The notes: a model not told the origin generated them from the sequence alone. A DNA stretch of 64,000 nt from Methanogenium marinum (GCF_028912405.1 NZ_JAKELO010000002.1:186001-250000); one strand, 5' to 3'; numbered from the stretch's first letter, positions 1 through 8,123 are shown. Made by a program: numbers and translations.

Positions 1-238
1 GGAGGCAGCCTTCGTGCCGGATAATGGTGAGGAGGAGCCGCGCCACACCGGCGTCTGTGCCAAAGCGGACATGAGCGGAGGTATTGTCCACAGCACAGAC
101 GTCGTTTGGGGTGGTGGCCCCGTGAAGGGCATAGCCCATCCGGATGCCTCCTTCCGGGACTAACCGCGGGTCTGCCTCTGCTGCAATGATAGCTGCTGCC
201 TCCTGCAGGGCTTGCGCCACATCTTCCCGGGTCTGCAT
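1..238 (-). CDS. ThiN-like domain protein, N-terminal part only (runs off the window)
   Basis: The minus-strand frame reads out of the window at position 1. After a helical N-terminus it shows a stretch with LVPEGGIRMGYAL followed by a T-x-x-DV-x-AV pattern. This resembles the start of the ThiN thiamine-phosphate synthase domain, where archaeal proteins have a 'PE-x-N-x-x-AL...DVA-x-x-GRI' pattern. The GRI part is not matched, so it may be a divergent ThiN-like domain rather than a working thiamine-phosphate synthase. The start at 238 is the only ATG before the domain. The frame stays open for about 18 codons upstream to a TAA, so a non-ATG start is possible. Family assignment is from pattern resemblance only. 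Confidence 0.45.
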   Translation of the reverse strand, partial: MQTREDVAQALQEAAAIIAAEADPRLVPEGGIRMGYALHGATTPNDVCAVDNTSAHVRFGTDAGVARLLLTIIRHEGCL

Positions 239-322
239 GAGATATATGTCTACGGCGCACGGGGTAAAAATGGTCGGGTCTTTGTGATCCCCTTATATTG
301 GAAATTCACAGGCCTAACCCAA

Positions 323-410
323 AGGCAAGGGAGGGTGCTCCTCCCTGCCAGACCCTCCCAAAACTGGATGAGTCGCAGGGGGGAGGGGCAAGCCTTCCCC
401 CTTGCTCCGG
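323..410. repeat. Dispersed hairpin repeat, inverted copy plus a second hairpin
   Basis: Positions 323-372 are the reverse complement of the repeat family seen at 5515, 5722, 7911 and 9171: a GGGAGGG...CTCCCT hairpin followed by CCAG and a TGAGTC box. A second G/C hairpin (376-410, GGGGGAGGGGC..GCCTTCCCCC, then TTGCTCCGG) matches a lone copy at 42993. The element lies between a divergent gene pair and has no open frame of its own. Confidence 0.7.
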
Positions 411-503
411 GTTGGCAGGCGCAGACGATTCGGAAATACTGAAAGTCTGTGAAGCATCACGGGAAGGGATAGACATTTACGTCACAACAGGGAATATATC
501 TGA

Positions 504-680
504 ATGAATCGCGTCGTCCTTGACAGTGCTACAGCCATCGCCAGCCTCATTGTGCTGATTGCAGCAGTTGTTATTCTGCCCGCTGTGCTTCCGACATCAT
601 ACGCATATATCGCGGCAATCATCCTTTTTGTCGCCAGCATGAGCGCCGGCGGCTTTTACATCGGCAAACAGACCATCTAG
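504..680 (+). CDS. Small two-span membrane protein (58 aa)
   Basis: The frame encodes 58 residues, beginning MNRVVLDSATAIASLIVLI. There are two hydrophobic spans (about residues 8-29 and 33-54) separated by a short turn with a Pro and a Tyr, and a GGFYIGKQTI tail. It has no recognisable domain. The ATG is preceded by GGAATATATCTGA, a weak Shine-Dalgarno. Its stop codon overlaps the 3' end of the convergent priL gene by 4 nt, an arrangement that suggests real coding sequence on both sides. Function unknown; small proteins of this type are common but poorly annotated in methanogens. Confidence 0.6.
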   Translation: MNRVVLDSATAIASLIVLIAAVVILPAVLPTSYAYIAAIILFVASMSAGGFYIGKQTI

Positions 681-1684
681 GTCTTTTTGCCTGCAACTTT
701 TTTCCGATACTTGTAGTAACTCAGCGGATGCGCCGTATTTTTGCAGAATTTATCCGGGTTGACACAGAGACCATAGGTCTTCAGCGTGGCGCACCCGGGA
801 GGGGTGTACTCCGTCCCACCAGACCCGGATATGTGTTCTACCTGATACATGGTGCGTGAGACGTCAAAGTCTGGCGCGCGGGAAAACACTTCGACGATGG
901 CAGTCTCATCAAGACCTATCGTATGCATGAATGCGGTCAGGGTAAACCGTGCGGTATGCGGGATATTGGTTCCGTCAGTAACAGCGGCAATGATGGCCCG
1001 GATGCAGGGCGGGAAGCAGTCTTCACTCACTTCTCCATACTGCTCAAGGATCATCTCCTGATAAGAGTGGGAGACATCTTCTGCGTACGTCCTGAGACGG
1101 ACCGCAATGGGGCCGGGGACGGAAAGCGGGAGCTGCAGGCGTATTACCTGGCGAATTTTTTCCCTGAGGAGGACAGCGTAATCGTCCTGCGGGCATAATA
1201 CCCGGCCGTTTTTGACATCGCGGTTGACAAGGCGCCACCGGGGTTCACGCATGCGTGAGACAAGGTCCACATACTGCTTCACGGTCATATCAGGCGACGA
1301 GGTGTCAAGGTCCACTGCCCGTGCGACATAGAGAACGACCTCCGGGTCTTCTGCTTTCAGATAATAGGCAGAACGCCCTGCTTCATACCGGGCGAGTTTG
1401 TCCAGCACCGATGAGTCGTCCATGCATGAGGCAAGCATGCGTGCGATGCCGTAGGCATAGATCTCGTCATCCGGACGGGTGATTTCAGTATTGGTTTCAT
1501 CAAAGGTAACCGGGCGCAGTGATGCCTTCACACGATCACCTGCCAGTTTCATCAGGTCTTCCCCTTTCCCGGAATGACTGCGAATAAGAGAATCAATTGA
1601 GATGCCGGAGCTCTGGACGTATGCCTTCGCTCCTGCTAAAAATGGATATTTTGCTAGGTCTCGTATCTCGAGCCTTCGCATCAA
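677..1684 (-). CDS. priL: DNA primase large subunit PriL
   Basis: This is the regulatory, iron-sulfur subunit of the archaeal/eukaryotic-type replicative primase, which partners the catalytic PriS to lay down primers. The 335-aa length fits the family. Four conserved cysteines that would hold the 4Fe-4S cluster are visible: C227 in the CFPPCI motif, then C298, C307 and C314 near the C-terminus (GCATLKTYGLC, CKNTAHPLSYY). The N-terminal half is the alpha/beta body. The start ATG overlaps the stop of the upstream pcna gene (ATGA-type, 4 nt), so the two replication genes are translationally coupled. No PriS gene is in the window. Confidence 0.95.
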   Translation of the reverse strand: MMRRLEIRDLAKYPFLAGAKAYVQSSGISIDSLIRSHSGKGEDLMKLAGDRVKASLRPVTFDETNTEITRPDDEIYAYGIARMLASCMDDSSVLDKLARYEAGRSAYYLKAEDPEVVLYVARAVDLDTSSPDMTVKQYVDLVSRMREPRWRLVNRDVKNGRVLCPQDDYAVLLREKIRQVIRLQLPLSVPGPIAVRLRTYAEDVSHSYQEMILEQYGEVSEDCFPPCIRAIIAAVTDGTNIPHTARFTLTAFMHTIGLDETAIVEVFSRAPDFDVSRTMYQVEHISGSGGTEYTPPGCATLKTYGLCVNPDKFCKNTAHPLSYYKYRKKVAGKKT

Positions 1685-2424
1685 TCTGCCTCAATGCGGG
1701 GAGCAAGGAGGAAATCAACATGCCCATGACCATCTGCGAAGTCAAAGGACACCCTGACTGGGTGGTCGTTTCCAATCTGCACTTCAACAACATCTGCACG
1801 GGCCATCACTTTGCCCATGTCACGGAGGTAGTCAAGTGAGAAGAGTGACCGCACGTCTGAGGGTTCGAGTGATATGAGAATATCGGAACCGCGCTCAAGA
1901 CGGATGTGATCTGAGTCGCCTTCTGCTTCCATGTAGAAGATGCCTGATGCTGCGTCCACACCCAGTGCAATCTTGTCTGAGATGACAGAGGCTGCCTTGA
2001 TGCCGTCGTTAATTGCCGCACCGGAGATCCGTATTTTTGCCGGCAAATCGATGTTCGGCAACTGGGGATCTTTTCGGATGGTGTTGCCATCGAGGAGGGT
2101 GACCGAATACTGGTACCCGGAGAAGACCATCTCCATTTTATTCCCACCTTCGGGGAGTTCAAGGGTTAATTCGTCTCCTTTTCCCATCATCCCGATGATG
2201 CTTTTCATCTTTGCTATATCAATTCCCAAGTCACACTCTGTCGCAACAAAGGACGAAAACGCCTCTTTGCTGAGGTCGAGTGAGATCATGGCAACATTCG
2301 CAGTGTCAACTGCGCGCGTCTTCAGTCCGTCTTCCCCGATATGCATTCGGCACTCGGTCACGAGTGCTGCGATGACATCTATTGTCTCCCTGAAGGTATC
2401 TGTATCAATTGCTGCTTTTAACAT
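1681..2424 (-). CDS. pcn: DNA polymerase sliding clamp (PCNA)
   Basis: Archaeal PCNA, the homotrimeric ring that tethers DNA polymerase, ligase and FEN1 to DNA. The protein from MLKAAIDTDTFRETIDVI onward is 247 aa, the normal length, with two repeated PCNA domains. It ends in the acidic-hydrophobic strand pattern HVDFLLAPRIEAD. The open frame extends 28 codons further upstream, but ATG 2424 is preceded by AAAGGGAT at proper spacing and matches the family N-terminus, so it was chosen. It heads a two-gene operon with priL and is divergent from rlmE. Confidence 0.95.
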   Translation of the reverse strand: MLKAAIDTDTFRETIDVIAALVTECRMHIGEDGLKTRAVDTANVAMISLDLSKEAFSSFVATECDLGIDIAKMKSIIGMMGKGDELTLELPEGGNKMEMVFSGYQYSVTLLDGNTIRKDPQLPNIDLPAKIRISGAAINDGIKAASVISDKIALGVDAASGIFYMEAEGDSDHIRLERGSDILISLEPSDVRSLFSLDYLRDMGKVMARADVVEVQIGNDHPVRVSFDFADGHGHVDFLLAPRIEAD

Positions 2425-2525
2425 TATTATCCCTTTACAAAGTCTATTATAAGTTATACCGGCATAATTTTTATTAATATGTAGGTTTTTGCATGATAAA
2501 AACGTCATGCAGAGGATTTTAGATT
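2425..2525. promoter_or_regulatory. Divergent promoter region pcn / rlmE
   Basis: A 101-bp AT-rich spacer separates pcn (minus) from rlmE (plus). TATA-like tracts are visible around 2466-2480 (TTTTTATTAATATG, usable on either strand) and 2441-2450 (TCTATTATAA). rlmE has a GAGG Shine-Dalgarno at about 2512. pcn has AAAGGGAT just before its ATG. Which tract serves which gene is inferred. Confidence 0.45.
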
Positions 2526-3215
2526 ATGGGTTCACAGTGGGGAAGAGACAGTTATTACCGAAAGGCGCGTGCTGAAGGATACCGATCCCGTGCGGCCTAC
2601 AAGTTACTCGACATACAGGAACGGTTCCACGTCATCCGTGATAATGACAATGTGATTGATCTTGGGTGCGCCCCAGGGAGCTGGCTCCAGGTGCTCCATG
2701 AGCTCACTGAAGGGCAGGTCATTGGAATCGATTTGAACCCGGTGCCATCACTTCATGGCGTCATCTCATTAGCAGGGGATTTCACCACGAAGGTTATGCA
2801 CGAGAAGGTGCGGTCGATTATGAGTGGAGCCGATATAAGTGAGGCCAATGTCATCGTCTGTGATGCATCACCAAATCTTTCCGGGAACAAGAGTTACGAT
2901 CAGTCCCGTTCAATCGGGCTCTCTGAGGAGGCTTGTGATTTTGTATATGAATTTTTAAAACCCGGTGGCAATTTTGTGGTAAAAACCTTCCATGGGGACA
3001 TGTTTCCCGAAATTCTGGAAAGAATGCGCGAGAATTTCTTTGGCGTGAAGGTGTATCGATCGAAGGCAGCACGAAAAGGAAGCACTGAAGTATACATAAT
3101 CGGAAAGAAATTCAAGGGACGCCGGAATTCAGGGGATAAGAATCCAGAGGACAATAGTCTGACCCCAATAAAAGTAATAGGATTCAAAAGGAAATTGCAT
3201 GATTCTGAAGGATAA
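2526..3215 (+). CDS. rlmE: 23S rRNA (uridine-2'-O-)-methyltransferase RlmE/FtsJ
   Basis: SAM-dependent 2'-O-methylation of 23S rRNA in the peptidyl-transferase region. The Rossmann methyltransferase fold has motif I DLGCAPGSW (residues 45-53), and the K-D-K-E catalytic tetrad is visible: K26 (AAYKLL), D113 (VCDASPN), K153 (VVKTF) and E188 (GSTEVYI). Length 229 aa is slightly above FtsJ, with a basic C-terminal tail. The gene begins an apparent operon whose 3' end overlaps moaA by 17 nt. An archaeal TRM7-like relative acting on other RNA cannot be excluded but the 23S enzyme is the usual assignment. Confidence 0.93.
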   Translation: MGSQWGRDSYYRKARAEGYRSRAAYKLLDIQERFHVIRDNDNVIDLGCAPGSWLQVLHELTEGQVIGIDLNPVPSLHGVISLAGDFTTKVMHEKVRSIMSGADISEANVIVCDASPNLSGNKSYDQSRSIGLSEEACDFVYEFLKPGGNFVVKTFHGDMFPEILERMRENFFGVKVYRSKAARKGSTEVYIIGKKFKGRRNSGDKNPEDNSLTPIKVIGFKRKLHDSEG

Positions 3216-4080
3216 CTACGGGAGACAGGTCACCAACCTGCGCATTTCACTTACACCGAAATGTAATCTGAACTGCATCTATTGCCACGCAGAAGGCGAA
3301 GTTGCACCCAAATCGCTGATGTCGGTTGAAGATATCGGGGAGATTATGCGTGTTGCAAAGCTTTTTGAGATGCGCAGTATCAAACTCACCGGCGGGGAAC
3401 CGCTGATGAGAACGGATCTTGTTGATATTGTCTCCCTGGTGCCGGAAGGGATGGAGGTATCCATGACCACAAACGGCACGATTCTTGAGCGGGTGGCGCA
3501 GGATTTGAAAGATGCCGGGCTCTCCCGGGTAAATATCAGTCTGGATTCACTTCAGCATGACCGCTACAAGGAGGTTGCCGGGAAGGATTGTCTGTCTGAT
3601 GTTCTGGCAGGGATTGACGCGGCAATTGCAGCAGGGCTGACACCGGTGAAGCTGAATGTGGTCCTGATGGAGGGCATCAATAACGATGAAATTCCCGATT
3701 TCATTGAGTTTGCCGCGAAACGTGAGCACATTATTTTGCAGTTTATTGAACTGATGGACGAGTTCAGGAGCTGCCCATATCATATGGAACTGACCGGGCT
3801 TGAGGATGAACTGCAGCGTACCGCAAAGACGGTTGTCACCCGGCGGATGCACCACCGGAAGAAGTACTGTCTCGAAGGGGCGGAGATTGAGATTGTCCGG
3901 CCGATGCACAATACGGAGTTCTGTGCCTTCTGCAACCGCCTGCGGGTGACTTCAGACGGAGCTTTGAAGCCCTGTCTGATGCGTAACGATAACCATGTCG
4001 ATATCAGAGGACTGCGGGGTGCAGAGCTTGAAGATGCGTTTAGAGAGGCGGTTTCGATTCGCGAGCCATATTACCACTGA
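3199..4080 (+). CDS. moaA: GTP 3',8-cyclase MoaA (molybdenum cofactor biosynthesis)
   Basis: Radical-SAM enzyme for the first step of molybdopterin synthesis, which methanogens need for formylmethanofuran dehydrogenase and formate dehydrogenase. The N-terminal cluster motif C22-x3-C26-x2-C29 (KCNLNCIYCH) binds the SAM-coupled 4Fe-4S. The C-terminal CAFCNRLRVTSDG...PCL motif holds the second, substrate-binding cluster. The GGEPLMR motif and length 293 aa fit archaeal MoaA. It starts inside the end of rlmE (ATG at 3199). The sequence ends soon after the second cluster, as is usual in this family. Confidence 0.95.
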   Translation: MILKDNYGRQVTNLRISLTPKCNLNCIYCHAEGEVAPKSLMSVEDIGEIMRVAKLFEMRSIKLTGGEPLMRTDLVDIVSLVPEGMEVSMTTNGTILERVAQDLKDAGLSRVNISLDSLQHDRYKEVAGKDCLSDVLAGIDAAIAAGLTPVKLNVVLMEGINNDEIPDFIEFAAKREHIILQFIELMDEFRSCPYHMELTGLEDELQRTAKTVVTRRMHHRKKYCLEGAEIEIVRPMHNTEFCAFCNRLRVTSDGALKPCLMRNDNHVDIRGLRGAELEDAFREAVSIREPYYH

Positions 4081-4082
4081 CG

Positions 4083-4225
4083 GGAGAATACTGCAGTACT
4101 GCTGGCGTGTAAGAACAGTAGTACTGCCAACATGAGAACTGCAATACTGCTGACGTGAGAATGGTAATATACTGCCAACATGAGAACTGCAATACTGTTA
4201 TCATGAGAATTACAGTAATACGGAC
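4083..4225. repeat. Degenerate 23-25 bp tandem repeat (about six units)
   Basis: Directly after the moaA stop there are about six imperfect copies of a unit close to CATGAGAACTGCAATACTG(C/T)TGAC. Neighbouring units alternate CTGC and TAGT variants. The units contain the short palindrome CTGCAGTACTGC or a relative of it. The tract ends 40 bp before the next gene. It could act as a transcription terminator or transcript-stability element, but only the repetition is seen. Confidence 0.7.
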
Positions 4226-4264
4226 GGTAAAATCAGATTACTATGGAAGGTTAGTCTCTTCCAA

Positions 4265-4798
4265 ATGCTTATTTCAGGTGTAACACCACCTGATACTATG
4301 ATTGAAAAAAACGAATATATCCCTGTTCTTCAGAAACTCTACGACAAATCACTGATTCTGCAGTCACCGAATGATTTTGAACCGGTGTTCTGGTTTTATT
4401 TTAAGGACGCAATCGCCCATCTTGACTTTACGCTCTGTATCCAGGGATACAACATCCAGTCCATGAGAAATATCATGAGTATGGAGTACATGAGGTGGCG
4501 CATCGGTGAGGAGAGAAAAGAAGAGAATGAGAAATTCCCTGCCTTTATCAACTGGCTGAAGGCAAACCACCGCGAGACGTTTGACACTCTCCCCACTCTC
4601 TGGAGGGCTATTTATGACACCGAGAATCAGGCTTCCTACCGCTCGTTCCGGATTGCGATGGACCCTGCGGCACTGAAACCACTGCCCGCCAGTTTCTTCA
4701 CAAATTGTGTTGATGAGTTCTTTGACAAGGGATTTTTAAAGAGTCTGTATACTGAGGCATCCCTTAGCCGCCTGTATCAGGAGTTTATCGGGGAGTAA
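4265..4798 (+). CDS. Hypothetical protein, 177 aa
   Basis: Not recognised. A soluble, mostly helical protein with a high content of aromatic residues (for example EPVFWFYFKDAI, MEYMRWRIGEE) and no signal peptide or membrane span. The ATG at 4265 follows GGAAGGTTAG at about 12 nt. A second ATG at 4298 (MIEKNEYIP) could be the true start. It is isolated between a repeat tract and a hairpin, so it is probably transcribed alone. Codon use looks like its chromosomal neighbours. Confidence 0.65.
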   Translation: MLISGVTPPDTMIEKNEYIPVLQKLYDKSLILQSPNDFEPVFWFYFKDAIAHLDFTLCIQGYNIQSMRNIMSMEYMRWRIGEERKEENEKFPAFINWLKANHRETFDTLPTLWRAIYDTENQASYRSFRIAMDPAALKPLPASFFTNCVDEFFDKGFLKSLYTEASLSRLYQEFIGE

Positions 4799-4817
4799 AA
4801 GGGGCCTTCCGGCCCTT
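4799..4817 (+). terminator. GC hairpin after the 177-aa gene
   Basis: AAGGGGCC-TTCC-GGCCCTT forms a stem of 7 bp with one bulge, overlapping the stop codon region. There is no downstream T-run, so termination by this hairpin is only suggested. Confidence 0.4.
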
Positions 4818-4939
4818 CGTTGTGAGATGAATCTCATCACGAGGGTTAACCCATCAGGGAATTGTCGGATCGGATGCTGCAACAATCCCCATACAAATAA
4901 TGAATCATCTTTTTTTCCCGGAACATTATCCTCCATTCA

Positions 4940-4949
4940 TTTATATACA
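4940..4949 (+). promoter_or_regulatory. TATA box of the hicBA operon
   Basis: TTTATATACA is a good archaeal TATA box. A start of transcription about 25 nt downstream would leave a leader of about 30 nt with AAAGGA 15 nt before the hicB ATG. Confidence 0.5.
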
Positions 4950-5001
4950 ATAAATCGCAAGACTGTAGTATTCAATCAAGAGACAAAGGACCGGATAAAC
5001 C

Positions 5002-5223
5002 ATGATTCAGTTTAGAATATTGCTTGAAAAAGATGAGGATGGATGGTTTACTGCAACTGTCCCTTCCCTTCCGGGATGTATCTCCCAGGGGAGAACAGAA
5101 GAAGAGGCAAAGAAAAACATCGCAGAAGCAATCGAACTGCACTTAAAGTCTCTTGCAGAAGAAGGAATCCCATTAAGGCCTGAAAACGGAATGACAGAAA
5201 CCTTTGTTGCAGTGAATGTATGA
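5002..5223 (+). CDS. hicB: HicB-family antitoxin
   Basis: 73-aa HicB antitoxin that would bind and neutralise the HicA ribonuclease and repress its own promoter. It shows the typical partial RNase-H-like fold: FTATVPSLPGCISQG, followed by EEAKKNIAEAIELHL and a C-terminal strand ending ETFVAVNV. There is no added DNA-binding domain, which is usual for short HicB. The stop overlaps the hicA start by 4 nt (ATGA), so the pair is translationally coupled. Confidence 0.93.
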   Translation: MIQFRILLEKDEDGWFTATVPSLPGCISQGRTEEEAKKNIAEAIELHLKSLAEEGIPLRPENGMTETFVAVNV

Positions 5224-5441
5224 GCGCGAAGCTTCCGGTCATATCCGGACAACAATTGATTAAGGCATTTTCAAAAGATGGATACTTCATACATGACCAG
5301 AAGGGAAGCCATATACATCTTCGTCATCCAGCAAAAAGGCCGCTTACCGTTCCGGATCATCATGAAATATCACGAGGAACACTTCGGGCAATACTCCGGG
5401 AAGCCGGATTGACTACAGATGAATTTATGGAGTTGCTGTAA
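5220..5441 (+). CDS. hicA: HicA-family mRNA interferase toxin
   Basis: 73-aa HicA toxin with a double-stranded-RNA-binding-like fold that cleaves mRNA. Visible features are the N-terminal SGQQLIKAFSKDGYF helix, the active-site region QKGSHIHLRHP with the catalytic histidine, and TVPDHHEISRGTLRAILREAG. All expected residues are present, so it looks active. It follows hicB directly. Order antitoxin-toxin is the common alternative arrangement for this family. Confidence 0.93.
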   Translation: MSAKLPVISGQQLIKAFSKDGYFIHDQKGSHIHLRHPAKRPLTVPDHHEISRGTLRAILREAGLTTDEFMELL

Positions 5442-5514
5442 TTCCGACCATCTCCAATAGAAGAGATGAAATAAGGTGCAATTTTCTCTGGAATCACTGC
5501 CCAAAAACACCGAC

Positions 5515-5610
5515 GGAACAGGAGAGCTGCTCACCAACCCCTCTCCGGTATGACTCATCACACATGGGGGAGGTTCGGCAGGGAGGGGGCACCCCTCCCT
5601 TACTGTTCAT
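5515..5610 (+). repeat. Dispersed intergenic repeat, copy 1
   Basis: About 96 bp: GGAACAGGAGAG, then CCCCTCTCC, a TATGACTCATCACACATGGG box, GGCAGGGAGGGGGC/ACCCCTCCC hairpin and a TACTGTTCAT end. It is closely similar to the copy at 5722-5817 and to those at 7911 and 9171. Non-coding, about 70 bp downstream of hicA. Confidence 0.85.
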
Positions 5611-5721
5611 GCAATATTCCCAACAGAAATTATTCTCACACCAATTCTTCCAAAAACAATTATTCATTTACAATTTTTCGTGAATTGCGGTGTTAAAGCA
5701 AAACAAAAACTGAATAAAAAC

Positions 5722-5817
5722 AGAACAGGAGAAGTACTTCCCAAGTCCTCTCCCGTATGACTCATCACACATGGGAGTGGGTCGGCAGGGAGGGGACACC
5801 CCTCCCTTGCTGTTCAT
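5722..5817 (+). repeat. Dispersed intergenic repeat, copy 2
   Basis: Best preserved copy: AGAACAGGAG, CTCTCCCGTATGACTCATC, ACACATGGG, then GGGAGGGG/CCCCTCCC hairpin and TTGCTGTTCAT. Same orientation and 207 bp after copy 1. The rest of the 5442-5993 spacer has AT-rich sequence and no gene. Confidence 0.85.
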
Positions 5818-5993
5818 ACTACAAAACAGAGGGATATCCAGAGTTCAGATCTGAGATTCAAAGTGCTGAAATGCAAAGAAGAGTCAAAATATGCATCACA
5901 AACCTTTGAACCCAAAATTCTTTAATGATCATTCGTACAGAGGTGTAATTTATCCCGGAGTACGGGATAGTAATGTATTAAGGAGTATAGAAG

Positions 5994-7250
5994 ATGGATG
6001 TCGCACGGGTCTGTTCTGATCTTGTCCGGATAAATACGGAAAACCCACCGGGGCGAACGGATGTGGCGGTGGAGTATGTCGCAGACATTCTTGAGAGTCT
6101 GGGATATCTCCCCCGCATCTCCCGGAATCCGGGGGGCCACTGGAATGTCTGTGCAGGCCCACGTGATTCTGAACTTCTTTTCTGCGGCCACCTGGATGTG
6201 GTGCCGGCAGGGGTTGACGGGTGGACACATGACCCCTTCTCCGGCGTGATTGAGGACGGTTTTGTCTGGGGCCGTGGTTCAACGGATATGAAGGGCGGGT
6301 GTGCAGCAGTTCTTGCAGCGCTGGAGAGAGTGCTGGATGAGCCGGATGAACAGTCCGGGTCTGGTAAAGAGACTGGGCCAGGTGGGCTGAGTATGCCGGA
6401 TGAACGCAGCCGGTCTGATAAACGGAGCAGGTGTGATGAACTGCCAATATCTGTTGCCTTCGTCTGTGACGAGGAGAACGGCCGGGTGGACGGGGTCCAG
6501 TATCTGCTGCAGGAAAAAGCAATCATTCCGTGCGATTGTCTCGTGGCAGAGCCAACGCCCTGCCTAAACCCATCGGTGGGCCAGAAAGGGCTCTGCCGGT
6601 TCCAGGCGACCTTCCAGGGGACACCGGGACATGGCTCCCTCTATCCGTTTGCCGGTGTCAACGCAATTGTGAAAGCTTCCTCATTTATTCAGCGAATAAT
6701 GAAGGTTACCGAAAAGGAGTATGCCCCGGAAGAGATGATGAGCGAACTGATAGGAAATTCCGAGGATGCAATTGCACAGATATTCCCGGACGCCGATGTG
6801 GCCCGTCTTCTCACCCGTATCACCTGCAATCCGGGAGTTATCACCGGCGGCGAGGGGACAAATATCGTTGCCGAGGAGTGCATGGTCGCTCTGGATATGC
6901 GCCTGCCGTGGGGATGCTCACCTGATGCAGTGCTTGCGGCAGTAGCAAATGACATCTTCTCCCCGGAAATCTGTATAGAAAGTTGCGCTGCACCGACCTG
7001 CACGTCACCGGATACGGCACTGGTGCAGCGGCTCTCGGCAGCAATTGAGGGTGTGTACAGGAAACCCGCCCGCCCGATTCTCCAGTGGGCAGCAAGTGAC
7101 GCCCGGTTCCTGCGGGCAGCCGGGTTCCGGGCAGCCGAGTACGGCCCGGGTGAGATTCATCTGCTGCACGCCCAGAACGAACGGGTGAGAGTCAGCCAGC
7201 TGGAACACGCGGTTGAGGTGTATGAGTCCCTCATTCGTGCATATGTGTGA
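5994..7250 (+). CDS. M20-family metallopeptidase / deacylase (ArgE-DapE-like)
   Basis: Zinc-dependent M20 hydrolase; the family includes succinyl-diaminopimelate desuccinylase, acetylornithine deacetylase and carboxypeptidases, and the substrate cannot be chosen from sequence. Metal and catalytic residues are visible: H66 and D68 in CGHLDVVPAG, D98 in RGSTDMKGG, and D159-E160-E161 in VCDEENG. A dimerisation domain follows, and the late GPGEIHLLHAQNE motif supplies the last metal histidine. Odd feature: residues about 115-150 are a low-complexity, charged and Ser/Gly-rich insert with repeated PDE-x-S-x-S units, absent from usual relatives. The start has a good AAGGAG site. Confidence 0.88.
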   Translation: MDVARVCSDLVRINTENPPGRTDVAVEYVADILESLGYLPRISRNPGGHWNVCAGPRDSELLFCGHLDVVPAGVDGWTHDPFSGVIEDGFVWGRGSTDMKGGCAAVLAALERVLDEPDEQSGSGKETGPGGLSMPDERSRSDKRSRCDELPISVAFVCDEENGRVDGVQYLLQEKAIIPCDCLVAEPTPCLNPSVGQKGLCRFQATFQGTPGHGSLYPFAGVNAIVKASSFIQRIMKVTEKEYAPEEMMSELIGNSEDAIAQIFPDADVARLLTRITCNPGVITGGEGTNIVAEECMVALDMRLPWGCSPDAVLAAVANDIFSPEICIESCAAPTCTSPDTALVQRLSAAIEGVYRKPARPILQWAASDARFLRAAGFRAAEYGPGEIHLLHAQNERVRVSQLEHAVEVYESLIRAYV

Positions 7251-7378
7251 CGAAATCGGGATAATCGGTTCAGTCCGCCCAGAGCATCTCACAATAGAAT
7301 GGATAAAACGAGCCCTCAATAGAGAGATACATTTATTCATATTGATTGGATATATTCTGCTACATACAGGTATGACTT

Positions 7379-7564
7379 ATGCCGTCAGTTAAAGAAAAAA
7401 TGACAGAGATAATTCATTCACAGCCTGATGATTCATCGTTTGAAGAGATTCTGCGTGAGTTATTATTCGAACGCATGATTGAAAGAGGACTCAATGATTC
7501 ACAGGCTGGAAGGGTAATCTCCAACGAGGATATGAAAACCCGGATCCATTCATGGCAGAAATAA
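7379..7564 (+). CDS. Probable antitoxin of a RelE/ParE-type module (61 aa)
   Basis: Small acidic-helical protein starting MPSVKEKMTEIIHSQ. It has a predicted helical middle (FEEILRELLFERMIERGL) and a polar tail, as expected for an antitoxin that wraps its toxin. The call rests on position: its end overlaps the start of a RelE/ParE toxin gene by 13 nt. An AGGT site precedes the ATG. Confidence 0.75.
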   Translation: MPSVKEKMTEIIHSQPDDSSFEEILRELLFERMIERGLNDSQAGRVISNEDMKTRIHSWQK

Positions 7565-7848
7565 ATTGGACAGAAGAGGCCATAGAATGGCTTCAGGATA
7601 TCCATGATTATATTGCAGAGAACAATCCGGTAGCTGCAAACAATATAATAAATGATCTCTATAACAAGGTTCAGATGCTCGAAGAATATCCAAAGCTGGG
7701 TTATTGTTACAGAATCATATCAACAGGGGAGATTCGCATATTACTATATGGCCATTACAGAATAGGCTATTTAATCAAAAATAATGGCTCGATTGATATA
7801 TTAGGAATTTTCCATGATGCAATGGGGATAGATAATTATCTAAGCTAG
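7552..7848 (+). CDS. RelE/ParE-superfamily toxin
   Basis: 98-aa toxin. The pattern WTEEAIEWLQDIHDYI, AANNIINDLYNKVQML, EEYPKLGYCYRI and EIRILLYGHYRIGYLI is the standard ParE/RelE order (two helices, then a beta sheet with the R-x-L-x-x-x-x-YRI core). ParE-type toxins poison gyrase and RelE-type toxins cut mRNA on the ribosome. The residues here do not settle which. Partner antitoxin is the overlapping upstream gene. Confidence 0.9.
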   Translation: MAEINWTEEAIEWLQDIHDYIAENNPVAANNIINDLYNKVQMLEEYPKLGYCYRIISTGEIRILLYGHYRIGYLIKNNGSIDILGIFHDAMGIDNYLS

Positions 7849-7910
7849 ACAATTCTCCACATTTCTGACCCCGGCACATTCTATCTTCTGTTCCTTTCAC
7901 CATAACCAAA

Positions 7911-7988
7911 GGAACAAGGGGGGACGCCTGCCCATCCCTCCTGTATATGACAAATCAGGGAGGGGGGACTCCCTCATTTGCTGTTCAT
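7911..7988 (+). repeat. Dispersed intergenic repeat, copy 3
   Basis: Degenerate copy: GGAACAAGGGGGGAC, CCCTCCTGTATATGAC, AATCAGGGAGGGGGGACTCCCT hairpin, TTGCTGTTCAT. Lies after the RelE/ParE pair. The rest of 7849-8123 carries no gene. Confidence 0.75.
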
Positions 7989-8123
7989 CCTATGTGGGAC
8001 GGATTAGAGAAAATCGGTCTGTATGGAGAATATACGCTATATATTTAACAGGAGACACGCTCACCTACCCCTCTTATGACCCAAAAATCGATTTATAGCC
8101 ATAAAAAAATAGTGAATGCTTTT

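Noticed and set aside
5950..6526. Long minus-strand open frames (182 and 190 codons) across the M20 peptidase gene
   Set aside because: They are antisense shadows in GC-rich coding sequence; the plus frame carries all M20 motifs and a good ribosome site.
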